A stretch of 31,666 bases of DNA from a virus, in the IMG/VR virus record IMGVR_UViG_3300000234_000017, positions 1 to 31,666 of that record; one strand, given 5' to 3'. Below the pieces are notes generated by a model that was given only the letters and a program-made list of their open reading frames with translations, was not told the DNA's origin and did no database searches. A program made the translations under genes and the position numbers. Positions 1 through 6,607 of this stretch are shown one piece after another; the stretch's first letter is position 1, and every line of letters starts with the position of its first letter.

Positions 1-2
1 AG

Positions 3-155
3 GTTACCGCAGCAAATGAACTGAAAGATGTTAAATCAGACAATGAGATCACTACTGTAGTCATGGCAGTGGCTCAATCAGTAGCTAACGTTGACGGTAA
101 TTCCACCAGTGTTGAAAACTATGCTGTACGACAAGTCCGTAATTGGCTAGTCTGA
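3..155 (+). CDS. C-terminal end of a TerB-like protein (5' end outside window)
   Basis: The only open frame at the left edge runs to a TGA at 153-155 and gives about 50 residues. They contain a segment of the form MAVAQSVANVDGNSTSVE followed by AVRQVRNWL. This resembles the C-terminal helices of TerB-family tellurite-resistance proteins, where an 'A.A..DGn...eE..avr' pattern follows an amphipathic helix, with N/S replacing some of the usual acidic residues. TerB proteins are small, helical, metal-binding and membrane-associated; Ter genes occur in some large phages. The identification rests on about 45 residues recalled from the family, so it is tentative. It reads in the same direction as the next gene, which starts 59 bases later. 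Confidence 0.5.
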   Translation, partial: VTAANELKDVKSDNEITTVVMAVAQSVANVDGNSTSVENYAVRQVRNWLV

Positions 156-214
156 TTGTACCATCAGGGGTTATTAACCTGAATAACACTTTTAAAATTT
201 AAGGAGTAAACAAA

Positions 215-697
215 ATGTTTGGTAAATCTAAAATGAAAAATATCGTTACAGTTGACGATGTATTTTTGGGTGGGACTTGTAACGAATCCACATGGCGAGA
301 TAATATTACTCCCAGTTTAACTGGGAGTAATATCTCTAGTTTTAATCCAGTAGTAAAAGACTGGGATGAGAAAGCGTATGAACAAGAGTTATTTATGCGT
401 GAGAACTGTCCAGTATGTCTATACGTAATTACTGACTTAATGACTGGTGTCTACAGTATTGCGGAAGTCGTGGATGATAGTAACAAATCCCCTAAAAAGA
501 CAGTGTTTGCTGTATTGAAAGAAAGCGGTGATGTACTGAAGTCTCGCGGAATCTTACCCCTCGATAAATCTCAACTTAAGTCGCTTGACAAAGTTGGTCA
601 AATGGTTAAGAACAATGGTGGTATTTACCTTGGTATCTTTGACAGCTCTGCCGTGTTAGCTAAAGCAATTGTTGAAGCCGTAAAAAATAAAATCTAA
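215..697 (+). CDS. Nucleoside 2-deoxyribosyltransferase-like protein
   Basis: A 160-residue protein with the pattern of the nucleoside 2-deoxyribosyltransferase-like group (Nuc_deoxyri_tr2 type): VFLGGTCNESTWRD near residues 16-29, FNPVV around residue 43, then LYVITDLMTGVYSIAEVVDD and a following KTVFAVL strand. Relatives have a Rossmann-like fold that cleaves or transfers the N-glycosidic bond of (deoxy)nucleosides; the substrate here is unknown. The start is well placed behind AAGGAG eight bases upstream of ATG 215. The C-terminal part (KSLDKVGQMVKNNGGIYLG) also fits the family. A 13-bp perfect inverted repeat lies inside the gene at 303-333. The gene ends just before a bidirectional terminator and faces the DHFR gene. 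Confidence 0.75.
   Translation: MFGKSKMKNIVTVDDVFLGGTCNESTWRDNITPSLTGSNISSFNPVVKDWDEKAYEQELFMRENCPVCLYVITDLMTGVYSIAEVVDDSNKSPKKTVFAVLKESGDVLKSRGILPLDKSQLKSLDKVGQMVKNNGGIYLGIFDSSAVLAKAIVEAVKNKI
303..333. repeat. Perfect 13-bp inverted repeat inside a coding region
   Basis: ATATTACTCCCAG at 303-315 pairs exactly with CTGGGAGTAATAT at 321-333 across a five-base loop. It lies about 90 bases into the deoxyribosyltransferase-like gene and keeps the reading frame, encoding residues around NITPSLTGSNI. It would form a stable hairpin in the mRNA. Confidence 0.85.
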
Positions 698-707
698 CTT
701 AATAAAT

Positions 708-740
708 AGGTATACACCAGTCTTAGACTGGTGTATACCT
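708..740. terminator. Bidirectional terminator between convergent genes
   Basis: AGGTATACACCAG (708-720) is the exact reverse complement of 728-740, and the pairing can extend through TCT/AGA to nearly 16 bp. In the plus direction a T-rich run (TTATTTTTTT) follows only after a ten-base spacer containing TATG. It separates the plus gene ending at 697 from the minus gene ending at 744. Confidence 0.8.
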
Positions 741-743
741 TAA

Positions 744-1229
744 CTATGCCTTATTTTTTTGTCTAATTAATTTACTAAATGTCAAAGGTACACTGTTATT
801 AACCCCAATGGGTATGTAGTCAGCTTCGACTAAACTAAAACCAATTTTCATGTGATCAATATCTATTTTAGTTTCACCAACCACATCTTGATGTACTTCG
901 GTAACAACCAATTCATCAACATACGTAATTAACTGTTCGTACACACTTTTACCACCTATAACAACAAAATCTGATTCTGTATTGACTAGATCATCGATGT
1001 TGTTATAAGTAGTTACGCTTGTACCTATCAGTACTTTAGACGTTAAAACTACTGTACGTCTATTAGGTAGCAATACACCTATGGACAAGTAGGTATTGTA
1101 ACCCATTACAATAGTCTTACCTAAAGTATAATCCTTAAACCTTTTAAGGTCTAACGGAATATGCCAAGGTAACCCATCGTTATTACCTATAACGCCATTA
1201 TCGGACACAGCTACTATTAATGACCTCAT
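744..1229 (-). CDS. folA: Dihydrofolate reductase
   Basis: A full-length (161 aa) dihydrofolate reductase, which reduces dihydrofolate to tetrahydrofolate with NADPH and so supports thymidylate synthesis. Visible family features are the N-terminal LIVAVSDNGVIG strand and loop, LPWHIPLDL with the acidic catalytic residue at D27, the NADPH-binding TIVMGYNTYLSIG with LPNRRTVVLTS after it, and the GGKSVYEQLI glycine motif near residue 92. The start codon overlaps the stop of the upstream gene (ATGA at 1226-1229), so the two are translationally coupled. It is the last gene of the minus-strand helicase operon. With the dUTPase and the ribonucleotide reductase in this window it forms a phage dNTP-supply set. 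Confidence 0.95.
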   Translation of the reverse strand: MRSLIVAVSDNGVIGNNDGLPWHIPLDLKRFKDYTLGKTIVMGYNTYLSIGVLLPNRRTVVLTSKVLIGTSVTTYNNIDDLVNTESDFVVIGGKSVYEQLITYVDELVVTEVHQDVVGETKIDIDHMKIGFSLVEADYIPIGVNNSVPLTFSKLIRQKNKA

Positions 1230-1564
1230 ACTTTAACCATATCAACTGTCTTACCAGACAGATAGTGGTTAGTGTCTGTCAAATACTGAATCTTACCATC
1301 TTTGATATATGAGTGGTAAACTATGTCTTTAGTTAACTTTTCTTGCCCTAGCTGTTCTAGTTCTTTTACGGTGTAGGTAGGTGTATGTCTCACTAGCACA
1401 GAAGGTGTGAATGTTGGTTTGATTATGTCACCATTCCACCCCCAACACGGTTGTTTAGTTGAGTCTACATGGACTATATGTTTCTTCAGACAACCTGGAC
1501 AATAATAGATTAAGCCTAAATCTGAAGTTAATCTAACTACTCTATCTTCTTGCATATTCACCAC
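1226..1564 (-). CDS. Small zinc-motif phage protein (DUF6527-like)
   Basis: A 112-residue protein. It has a Cys pair in YYCPGCLKKH near residue 22, then CWGWNGD, KPTFTPSVLV, a conserved-looking YHSYIKDGKIQYL and a terminal NHYLSGKTVDMV. This order of motifs matches my memory of a small family common in phages and annotated DUF6527, in which Cys and His residues probably bind zinc. No biochemical role is established that I can state. The start overlaps the 3' end of the helicase gene by seven bases, and its stop overlaps the DHFR start, so the three genes are one transcriptional unit. Confidence 0.65.
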   Translation of the reverse strand: MVNMQEDRVVRLTSDLGLIYYCPGCLKKHIVHVDSTKQPCWGWNGDIIKPTFTPSVLVRHTPTYTVKELEQLGQEKLTKDIVYHSYIKDGKIQYLTDTNHYLSGKTVDMVKV

Positions 1565-3555
1565 TCTAAAAATGTTGATTGTTTAAGTACTTCGATATGT
1601 TCATCTTCTAGACTCACTGTAGTCTCTTCTAAGTCCACATCTGTAGTAACTTTAAGTATCTCATCTACTTGTTGTTTAGCCCACTTAAGGATATCTTCTA
1701 TACGTGTGGATATATTAGGTTTACCTTGTGTATCTAACAGGATGTTATATATCTGTACATCGGTATTAGCCCCTAAACGCCACACTCGACCTATGGCTTG
1801 TTCTAACAAATAAGGACGCCACGGTTGTCCTATTAGTATAACAGAATCAGCCATGGTCAATGGTACTGCTGAGTTTAACGACGCGTAAGTGGCTATTAAA
1901 GGGTTAGTATACTCGTCTTTATCGAACTGGTTTACTATACTAAATATATTATTATTAGTCTTACCATAAACCATAACTGGTTTAAGTTTCTGGCTAGTTA
2001 ATAATACAGCGGTAGTTTCGACCACCTCGACAAACGGTGTGAAAACAACTGTCTTCTTGAGCGTCCTATTTAACAACTCGAAGAAATCTATATGTTTTAC
2101 CATGTCCACATGGCAATCTATCCTAGCCTTACCTAAACAATTACCCAATACTTCCCCCCTTATCTTTAACATTGGGTACTTGATTAGTGTCTTTACATCT
2201 TTGAATTGTTCTCTATACCCCATAGGTAATGACGGGATGATATTGTTTTTTTCATAATTGTTCAATAACTTAAACTTCTCACCTTGGTTAAGTGTTGAAG
2301 CTGTCCCTTTAATCTGTTCCAAAGCCTGTTTATATTCTTTAAGCAAAGGAACATCTTTACTGACTAAACTACTTTGGTGTATGTCTAGGCAATGATTGAA
2401 AAACAGTAGATCATTGGGGTATCTAGCTTTATAATGTTCTGTTCTTTCTTTAGAATAGGTTTCCATCACCACACGTAGATTATCTAAAGTGTAATCGTTG
2501 CCATTAGGCATCCGTATCTGTACAGTATGGTAAGTTGGTTCTTTAAGACCTAAAACCTTCTTCTCCACCACATGTGAAAAGATATTAAGTCTTTTTTGAA
2601 TCAGCATCACAGCCCCATCGTTACTACCTCTGTAAATGCCTCTAAAACGTTCTTCCACCTTGTCTGTGAACATAGGGTCTATAACCCTAAGTAAAGGTAT
2701 GAACTCTACCGTAAGAGCTTTCAGTGGCGTTCCAGACAGATATAACACATCCCTAGTCTTTAAGTCATTACAGAACTTAATGAAGAGGTTAGTTCTCCCA
2801 CTACTTAACTCAGAGAAGTTTTGTGATTCGTCTAATATAACCATAGGCGGTTTCTTAAACAGCTTAACTTTGTCTATAAACTTATTAAGATATTCATAAT
2901 GAATAATAAAAAATTGACTATGTAAGTCTGGTTCAGAGTTGTAAGTAGATAACCAGTATTTAGGTTCTCTATTATATCGTTCTTTAAGGGTCTTTTGCCA
3001 CACTAGGTCTATAGAGATTTTAGGAACTACAATAATAACTTGGTCGTACCCCAGTAACTCACTCAGGAATAAAGCTGATAGAGTTTTACCAGACCCAACA
3101 GCACCGTTTAACAAAGCACCATTTAATTTCCAATTTGTAGTAGCTTTGTCGTAATATTCAAAAAAACTACTTTGGTGACCTAATGGTTTTACTTTGAACT
3201 TATTTAAGTTATGGTAATGTAACCTAGTGGGGTATTGTAATTTAGTATCTGCTATCCATGTATTTGTTTTTATTAGATCTAAAACTTTAGCTAAAGTCAT
3301 CTTGTTACTTCTAAGTCTTTTATTAGTAATAAGTTCTTCTAGTAGTGTTACAAGATCGGGTACAAACCATGAAAATATCTGAAAACTATTCCCAGTAACT
3401 CGGTTAAACACATGTTTAGAGATTCTAGAAGTTTCTAAGATACGCTTGATGTCTTGCGTTAAAACATAACCACTTAAACCAGTCACGTATACAACGTTAC
3501 TGTCCTCTCTTACATGGACAGTGCCTGTGAGTAGATTGATGAACCCAGCTAACAT
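1558..3555 (-). CDS. SNF2-like superfamily 2 DNA helicase/translocase
   Basis: A 665-residue SF2 ATPase. Motif I is GAVGSGKT at residues 151-158, preceded by a Q-motif-like GHQSSFFEYYDK. Motif II is DESQ at 242-245, motif III is SGTP at 274-277, and motif VI is QAIGRVWR at 586-593 with the arginine finger. Between the two RecA-like lobes lies a long insertion (about residues 290-490), as in SNF2-type remodellers and phage UvsW/Hef-like enzymes. It probably acts on branched or protein-bound DNA during replication or recombination. The start is behind GAGGGT. It is the first gene of the minus operon, divergent from the plus operon at 3655. Confidence 0.9.
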   Translation of the reverse strand: MLAGFINLLTGTVHVREDSNVVYVTGLSGYVLTQDIKRILETSRISKHVFNRVTGNSFQIFSWFVPDLVTLLEELITNKRLRSNKMTLAKVLDLIKTNTWIADTKLQYPTRLHYHNLNKFKVKPLGHQSSFFEYYDKATTNWKLNGALLNGAVGSGKTLSALFLSELLGYDQVIIVVPKISIDLVWQKTLKERYNREPKYWLSTYNSEPDLHSQFFIIHYEYLNKFIDKVKLFKKPPMVILDESQNFSELSSGRTNLFIKFCNDLKTRDVLYLSGTPLKALTVEFIPLLRVIDPMFTDKVEERFRGIYRGSNDGAVMLIQKRLNIFSHVVEKKVLGLKEPTYHTVQIRMPNGNDYTLDNLRVVMETYSKERTEHYKARYPNDLLFFNHCLDIHQSSLVSKDVPLLKEYKQALEQIKGTASTLNQGEKFKLLNNYEKNNIIPSLPMGYREQFKDVKTLIKYPMLKIRGEVLGNCLGKARIDCHVDMVKHIDFFELLNRTLKKTVVFTPFVEVVETTAVLLTSQKLKPVMVYGKTNNNIFSIVNQFDKDEYTNPLIATYASLNSAVPLTMADSVILIGQPWRPYLLEQAIGRVWRLGANTDVQIYNILLDTQGKPNISTRIEDILKWAKQQVDEILKVTTDVDLEETTVSLEDEHIEVLKQSTFLEW

Positions 3556-3588
3556 ATTGTTACCCTCTAAGCTATTAAAATTTAATCA

Positions 3589-3619
3589 CATATATTAATA
3601 TTGAATCTAAGTATTCAAT
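3589..3619 (+). promoter_or_regulatory. CATATATTA promoter-like element with leader hairpin
   Basis: CATATATTA at 3589-3597 is followed directly by a 7-bp hairpin (ATTGAAT/ATTCAAT, 3600-3619), 36 bases before the ATG at 3655. It matches the other cassettes of this type at 6657, 12942, 23367, 27107 and 31570. The AT-rich core resembles the early-promoter element (TATATTAC) that I recall for phage phiKZ. Because the region is shared with the divergent helicase operon, a minus-strand promoter may also lie here. Confidence 0.6.
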
Positions 3620-3654
3620 CTATCACCTAACTTAACTTTTAAGGAGTCATTAAA

Positions 3655-3864
3655 ATGGCAGACATTTATTTCCTCACTACACCCAGTTCAGCACTCTGCC
3701 TTAACCCCATTGGACAATTGGCTAAACTTACCGGTAACATAACAGTTACTCCTGAACAAATACCAAGTAAAAATGGAAGTTCTTTGAATTTAACTAACAG
3801 TAATGGTGTAACTAAGTTAATGTTTAAAGGTGTTGTTACCGCGCAACAACTTCATGAAAAATGA
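3655..3864 (+). CDS. Hypothetical small protein, first gene of early-type cluster
   Basis: A 69-residue protein without recognised motifs, rich in Thr, Asn and Leu. The ATG is preceded by AAGGAG at a good distance. Its stop overlaps the start of the next small gene by four bases (ATGA at 3861-3864). It follows the promoter-hairpin cassette at 3589-3619, so it may be expressed early. I do not recognise it. Confidence 0.7.
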   Translation: MADIYFLTTPSSALCLNPIGQLAKLTGNITVTPEQIPSKNGSSLNLTNSNGVTKLMFKGVVTAQQLHEK

Positions 3865-3947
3865 TTGAGTTATTTGGTAATAAAACCGACAAAGTAATAA
3901 CTTTGGAACGTGAACCAAATGGTTTTGTTTTCTTTAATGTCAAATAA
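3861..3947 (+). CDS. Very small hypothetical protein (28 aa)
   Basis: ATG 3861 overlaps the stop of the preceding gene in an ATGA junction and opens 28 codons ending at TAA 3945-3947; the product ends FVFFNVK. The ten bases after it lead directly to the next gene, whose ribosome site AAGGA lies in its last codons. The position in a gap between coupled genes and the overlapping start support a real gene, but the product is too short to classify. Confidence 0.5.
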   Translation: MIELFGNKTDKVITLEREPNGFVFFNVK

Positions 3948-3956
3948 GGATTTCCA

Positions 3957-4256
3957 ATGGCTGTATATTTAGAGGTACTAGAAGGACAAGATGGACTTTT
4001 ATACCAAATCACTGACGAGTTGATTAACATCACGAATTGTTCTATATCCCGTAATGAGGAAAATGTAAGTTTTTATTCAAACGGAAGTGAGTTCTTAATT
4101 ATAACCGCAAACCAAGATGCCGCAAAGCAACTAATGACCTCAGTAAAGGCTGTACTAAAAGATAACAATCTTTCGACATTCAGCCACTCGTTTAATGTAT
4201 TCTTTAACATTAAATCCGATAGCACAGGGTTACATTTAGCAAGGGTGATTAAATGA
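3957..4256 (+). CDS. Hypothetical protein
   Basis: A 99-residue protein with alternating predicted strands and one amphipathic helix (about residues 52-67, DAAKQLMTSVKAVLK). The ATG is preceded by AAGGA. It overlaps the next gene through ATGA at 4253-4256. No family recognised; context suggests one of a string of small early phage proteins. Confidence 0.75.
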   Translation: MAVYLEVLEGQDGLLYQITDELINITNCSISRNEENVSFYSNGSEFLIITANQDAAKQLMTSVKAVLKDNNLSTFSHSFNVFFNIKSDSTGLHLARVIK

Positions 4257-4543
4257 CAAACTTTATTCAACAACTAACCCAGTGTATCAACACACACAAC
4301 CCATTCAGGAAAACTATTACAGATTTACAGGTTACTGAAACTTCGGAAGGTAAAAGTTACTGGTTGACCTACAAACAGTTTAGTTTTGGTATAAATCTTA
4401 CAAAAACCCTGTATGGTAGTTACAACCAAACCTACAAATCTGTAATATGGTATAACGATAACTACGTTATGGTCGCCCTACCTAAGTTTGATGTACCCAC
4501 CTCGGGTAGTCATTATAACTTATTAACGAGTGTACTTAAATAA
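4253..4543 (+). CDS. Hypothetical protein
   Basis: A 96-residue protein, rich in Tyr, Thr and Asn, probably mostly beta-strand (SYWLTYKQFSFGIN, SVIWYNDNYVMVALP). Its start overlaps the stop of the previous gene by four bases, indicating translational coupling. A 15-bp hairpin follows at 4550-4586. No family recognised. Confidence 0.75.
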   Translation: MTNFIQQLTQCINTHNPFRKTITDLQVTETSEGKSYWLTYKQFSFGINLTKTLYGSYNQTYKSVIWYNDNYVMVALPKFDVPTSGSHYNLLTSVLK

Positions 4544-4549
4544 TTGTTA

Positions 4550-4586
4550 GTTCACAACCACACCTCTTATTGGTGTGGTTGTGAAC
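4550..4586. terminator. 15-bp hairpin after a small gene (possible attenuator)
   Basis: GTTCACAACCACACC (4550-4564) pairs exactly with 4572-4586 across a seven-base loop. Only a short T-run (TTTT in CAGTTTTATC) follows, so it may be a weak terminator or a processing hairpin. It covers the possible GTG starts of the next gene at 4575 and 4581. Confidence 0.55.
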
Positions 4587-4604
4587 AACTACAGTTTTAT
4601 CACT

Positions 4605-4775
4605 ATGGTAAACGATGATTACGGAGACGTCAGCCTAGTTGCCACTAAACGCATGTTTTTAATGCAGTACAAGAACATATTTAAAGGTGGTGTAAGAACA
4701 GAACTAAATAAAGTCTATCCTGACTTAGCTATAGACTTAGTGCTTAACCACATTGAAACTTTTGTTAGCAACTGA
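4605..4775 (+). CDS. Hypothetical small protein
   Basis: From ATG 4605 the frame encodes 56 residues (beginning MVNDDYGDVSLVATK). In-frame GTG codons at 4575 and 4581 would lengthen it to 66 or 64 residues, but they lie inside the 3' arm of the hairpin at 4550-4586, so I prefer the ATG. No good ribosome site is visible upstream, which lowers confidence. It is the last gene before a bidirectional terminator at 4779-4810. Confidence 0.5.
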   Translation: MVNDDYGDVSLVATKRMFLMQYKNIFKGGVRTELNKVYPDLAIDLVLNHIETFVSN

Positions 4776-4778
4776 ACA

Positions 4779-4810
4779 TAGTACACTCTACCAATTGGTA
4801 GAGTGTACTA
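4779..4810. terminator. Bidirectional terminator between convergent genes
   Basis: TAGTACACTCTACC (4779-4792) is exactly complementary to 4797-4810, and the four central bases AATT are self-complementary. In the plus direction ten bases with TATG precede the T-rich TTATTTTTTA. It separates the plus gene ending at 4775 from the minus gene ending at 4821. Confidence 0.8.
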
Positions 4811-4820
4811 AATGTATGTT

Positions 4821-5546
4821 TTATTTTTTATTCATGAAAGTTCGGTATGCTTCATATTGGAACAAGATGTCTTTGGCTTTTACCATAGCTTTGGCGGTAA
4901 CTAATTGTTCACCTAGTAATGGATCATACCTACTTGGGTCAACAGTACTACTAAAATCACTAGTGATGTAGAACCCATCTAAGGACACTGTTGCTAAAGT
5001 TGTGTAAGTGTCTACAACATGGTGAATGTCAATAGTTAACCTTTCCATTAATTCAGTCACGACTATATGTAGTGGTTTAATTCCAACACAATTACCAACA
5101 AGTGGTGGTGCTTGGGTGTTAACGGAATCAATATTGCATATGTGACTAAAGGTAGCGGGAGATATGACCAGAGACACTGTGTTACCTAAGTTATCTTTAA
5201 ATTTACCAGCATAACTGGCTTCTTCACCACCATAAAAATTAGGTACTAAGTGGAAATATTCTACACCTGTTATAGTTGGTGAGTTAACAATAGTACTTAG
5301 TACTCTGGTATTTGGTCCAGATTTATCTAAGTGGTAATAGACTACAGTATTACCCTTAACAACCAATAACAGATTATCATCAAGATGACCAAATTGTAAG
5401 TTTAGACCTGTTAATACAGTACCTTCCAACTTAAGACGGGTGTTAAAAATATCCGGGTGTTCTTTACCGAACATAACCAACATCATTTCTTTGTTGGTTA
5501 ATTGATTAACACTGCAAGTTATATAATTGATAGAAAACTCATTCAT
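4821..5546 (-). CDS. Hypothetical protein downstream of cobalamin adenosyltransferase
   Basis: A 241-residue protein with many short beta-strands (LLLVVKGNTVVYYHL, GNTVSLVISPATF) and a C-terminal helical tail ending in Lys-Lys. I choose ATG 5546, about seven bases after GGAG, over the GTG one codon earlier. It lies immediately downstream of the btuR-like gene and is probably co-transcribed with it. No family recognised; there is no transmembrane segment or signal peptide. Confidence 0.75.
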   Translation of the reverse strand: MNEFSINYITCSVNQLTNKEMMLVMFGKEHPDIFNTRLKLEGTVLTGLNLQFGHLDDNLLLVVKGNTVVYYHLDKSGPNTRVLSTIVNSPTITGVEYFHLVPNFYGGEEASYAGKFKDNLGNTVSLVISPATFSHICNIDSVNTQAPPLVGNCVGIKPLHIVVTELMERLTIDIHHVVDTYTTLATVSLDGFYITSDFSSTVDPSRYDPLLGEQLVTAKAMVKAKDILFQYEAYRTFMNKK

Positions 5547-5557
5547 CACACATCTCC

Positions 5558-6142
5558 TTAGAAATCAATACCAGGTTGTGCCTCGATGCCAAGCCTATAA
5601 GCATGTTTAACATCTTTAACTTCAGATACAGTATCAGCTAAGTCAATTAACTGTTGGATAGCGGCTCTACCTGTAACCACGCAATGTTGGTTAACAGGTC
5701 TATTCTGTAAAGTATTGAGAACTTCCACTGTATCCAGATACTTGTAAGACAGCAGATACGTCAACTCATCCAACACAACTAAGTTATAACTAGGGTCGGT
5801 TAACATAGTTTTAGCTTCTTCCCAGCCACGCTTGGCTGTTTCGATATCTCTAGATTTATCCTGGGTGTCCCAAGTAAAACCATCGCCATGCTGACGCCAT
5901 TTACAATTGGGGTGGTTACCATAGAACTCTTCTTCACCTGTGTCGGTTCTACTCTTAATGAACTGTATCACACCTACTTTCATGTCTTTGCCTAATGATC
6001 TACCGACCATACCAAAAGCTGAACTAGACTTACCCTTACCATTACCAGTTAAGACAATCAGCACACCTCTTTTGATGTTAGCATTAGCAATCGCTAAATC
6101 AATAACTTCTTTCTTTTTTTGCATACGTTCCACATGACCCAT
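5558..6142 (-). CDS. btuR: Cob(I)alamin adenosyltransferase, BtuR/CobO type
   Basis: A 194-residue enzyme that transfers the adenosyl group of ATP to cob(I)alamin, giving adenosylcobalamin. It aligns from end to end with the E. coli BtuR sequence as I remember it. The P-loop GNGKGKS is at residues 33-39, followed by GFTWDTQ, LVVLDELTYLLSYKYL and the C-terminal LADTVSEVKDVKHAY with the closing PGIDF. Length and motifs are normal, so it should be active. The ribosome site is AAAGGA before ATG 6142. The product would supply the cofactor for the class II ribonucleotide reductase encoded at 19179-23333 in the same window. I see no cobalamin riboswitch in the leader, only a 14-bp palindrome at 6186-6213. 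Confidence 0.95.
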   Translation of the reverse strand: MGHVERMQKKKEVIDLAIANANIKRGVLIVLTGNGKGKSSSAFGMVGRSLGKDMKVGVIQFIKSRTDTGEEEFYGNHPNCKWRQHGDGFTWDTQDKSRDIETAKRGWEEAKTMLTDPSYNLVVLDELTYLLSYKYLDTVEVLNTLQNRPVNQHCVVTGRAAIQQLIDLADTVSEVKDVKHAYRLGIEAQPGIDF

Positions 6143-6185
6143 CTTGATGATTCCTTTAAGATTATAAAAAAAACAGCATAAGTGA

Positions 6186-6213
6186 ACTTACAGTTTCCTA
6201 GGAAACTGTAAGT
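6186..6213 (-). terminator. Palindromic hairpin in the leader of the btuR-like gene
   Basis: A perfect 28-base palindrome, ACTTACAGTTTCCT paired with its complement. On the minus strand it is followed by a 12-base spacer that includes TATG and then seven T. This is the layout of the other terminators in this window, yet it lies between the tRNA block and the btuR-like gene. It may terminate tRNA transcripts, or act as a leader hairpin. Confidence 0.6.
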
Positions 6214-6240
6214 ATTCAAGATAATGATTTAAAGACTTTT

Positions 6241-6260
6241 GGAGGAGAGGAGGAGGAGAG
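6241..6260. repeat. GGAGG-rich purine tract
   Basis: Twenty bases made of GGA/GGAGG repeats on the plus strand (CCTCC repeats on the minus strand) in an otherwise AT-rich non-coding region. No start codon is suitably placed to make it a normal ribosome site. It could form a two-layer G-quadruplex, or, as RNA, mimic Shine-Dalgarno or anti-Shine-Dalgarno sequence. Confidence 0.7.
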
Positions 6261-6297
6261 TTCGCTAAATCCTCAAATACTATCTACGAATGAAAAA

Positions 6298-6360
6298 CAC
6301 TAGTGACACGAGTTAAACAGGGGGCAAACACTCTTAGGTATTACTACCTAGTCACTAGTG
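6298..6360 (-). other. Structured element, probably RNA, next to the tRNA block
   Basis: CACTAGTGAC at 6298-6307 pairs with GTCACTAGTG at 6351-6360, closing a 43-base interior. Inside, TAGGTA/TACCTA (6335-6350) forms a second hairpin abutting the outer stem and GAGT/ACTC (6310-6313, 6330-6333) a possible third. On the minus strand the outer stem is followed directly by TTTTT, so it could be a three-way-junction RNA that also terminates the tRNA transcript. No known riboswitch consensus is recognised. Confidence 0.55.
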
Positions 6361-6366
6361 GTAAAG

Positions 6367-6441
6367 TGGCGTTTCCTAGCAGACTCGAACTGCTGTCTAA
6401 ATCTTAGGAGGATTTTGTTCTATCCACTGAACTAAGGAAAC
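6367..6441 (-). tRNA. tRNA-Arg (anticodon CCU)
   Basis: Folds as a complete tRNA on the minus strand: acceptor GTTTCCT paired with AGGAAAC, D-stem GTTC/GAAC, anticodon stem AAATC/GATTT with loop CTCCTAA, a four-base variable loop, T-stem AGCAG/CTGCT with loop TTCGAGT, discriminator G and an encoded CCA. Anticodon CCU reads AGG, a codon used often in this phage and rare in many Gram-negative hosts. Confidence 0.93.
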
Positions 6442-6447
6442 TTAAAA

Positions 6448-6524
6448 TGGTGGGCCCACACAGACTCGAACTGTGAACCAAAGTATTATGAGTACTCTGC
6501 GCTAACCTATTGCGCCATAGGCCC
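6448..6524 (-). tRNA. tRNA with anticodon CAU, probably tRNA-Ile2 (AUA)
   Basis: Complete cloverleaf on the minus strand: acceptor GGGCCTA/TGGGCCC, D-stem GCGC/GCGC, anticodon stem GAGTA/TACTT with loop CTCATAA, T-stem CACAG/CTGTG with loop TTCGAGT, discriminator A and an encoded CCA. The CAU anticodon fits elongator Met or, with lysidine at the wobble base, Ile2. The acceptor has C4-G69 and C5-G68, which I recall as the pairs by which TilS recognises tRNA-Ile2. AUA codons are common in the surrounding genes, so Ile2 is favoured. Confidence 0.88.
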
Positions 6525-6531
6525 TAAAAAA

Positions 6532-6559
6532 TGGTACGGTCGACCGGACTCGAACCTGT
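6532..6559 (-). pseudogene. Orphan tRNA 3' half (T-arm, acceptor strand, CCA)
   Basis: On the minus strand 6559-6543 reads ACAGG-TTCGAGT-CCGGT, a T-arm with one A-G mismatch, followed by CGACCGT, A and CCA. This is the normal end of a tRNA, in line with the two real tRNAs beside it. No matching 5' acceptor strand (ACGGTCG), D-arm or anticodon arm is found upstream on that strand; instead there are AT-rich hairpins at 6577-6607 and beyond. It is probably a tRNA remnant. CGGTCGACCG within it is a perfect palindrome. Confidence 0.55.
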
Positions 6560-6576
6560 AATGGATTTCCTAAGAT

Positions 6577-6607
6577 TAGTTATTTACTTCCAATTCATAA
6601 ATAACTA
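6577..6607. repeat. 10-bp hairpin beside the tRNA remnant
   Basis: TAGTTATTTA (6577-6586) pairs exactly with TAAATAACTA (6598-6607) around an 11-base loop. A further imperfect hairpin (TTTTCT/AGAAAA, with inner GATTAA/TTAATC) lies at about 6612-6650. The region 6560-6656 contains no open frame worth calling. Confidence 0.7.

Noticed and set aside
1550-2899. Plus-strand open frames opposite the helicase gene (for example 1550-1813, 2039-2257, 2636-2899)
   Set aside because: They lie wholly within a well-supported helicase gene on the other strand, lack ribosome sites and show no motifs.
6143-6366. Cobalamin riboswitch in the leader of the btuR-like gene
   Set aside because: No B12-box (GCCACTG-type) or the large multi-stem fold is visible on the minus strand; only a palindrome, the GGAGG tract and the three-stem element are seen.
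6298-6366. A fourth tRNA in the tRNA block
   Set aside because: The closing stem is 10 bp and no T-loop (TTCRANY) or CCA end is present, so it does not fold as a tRNA.
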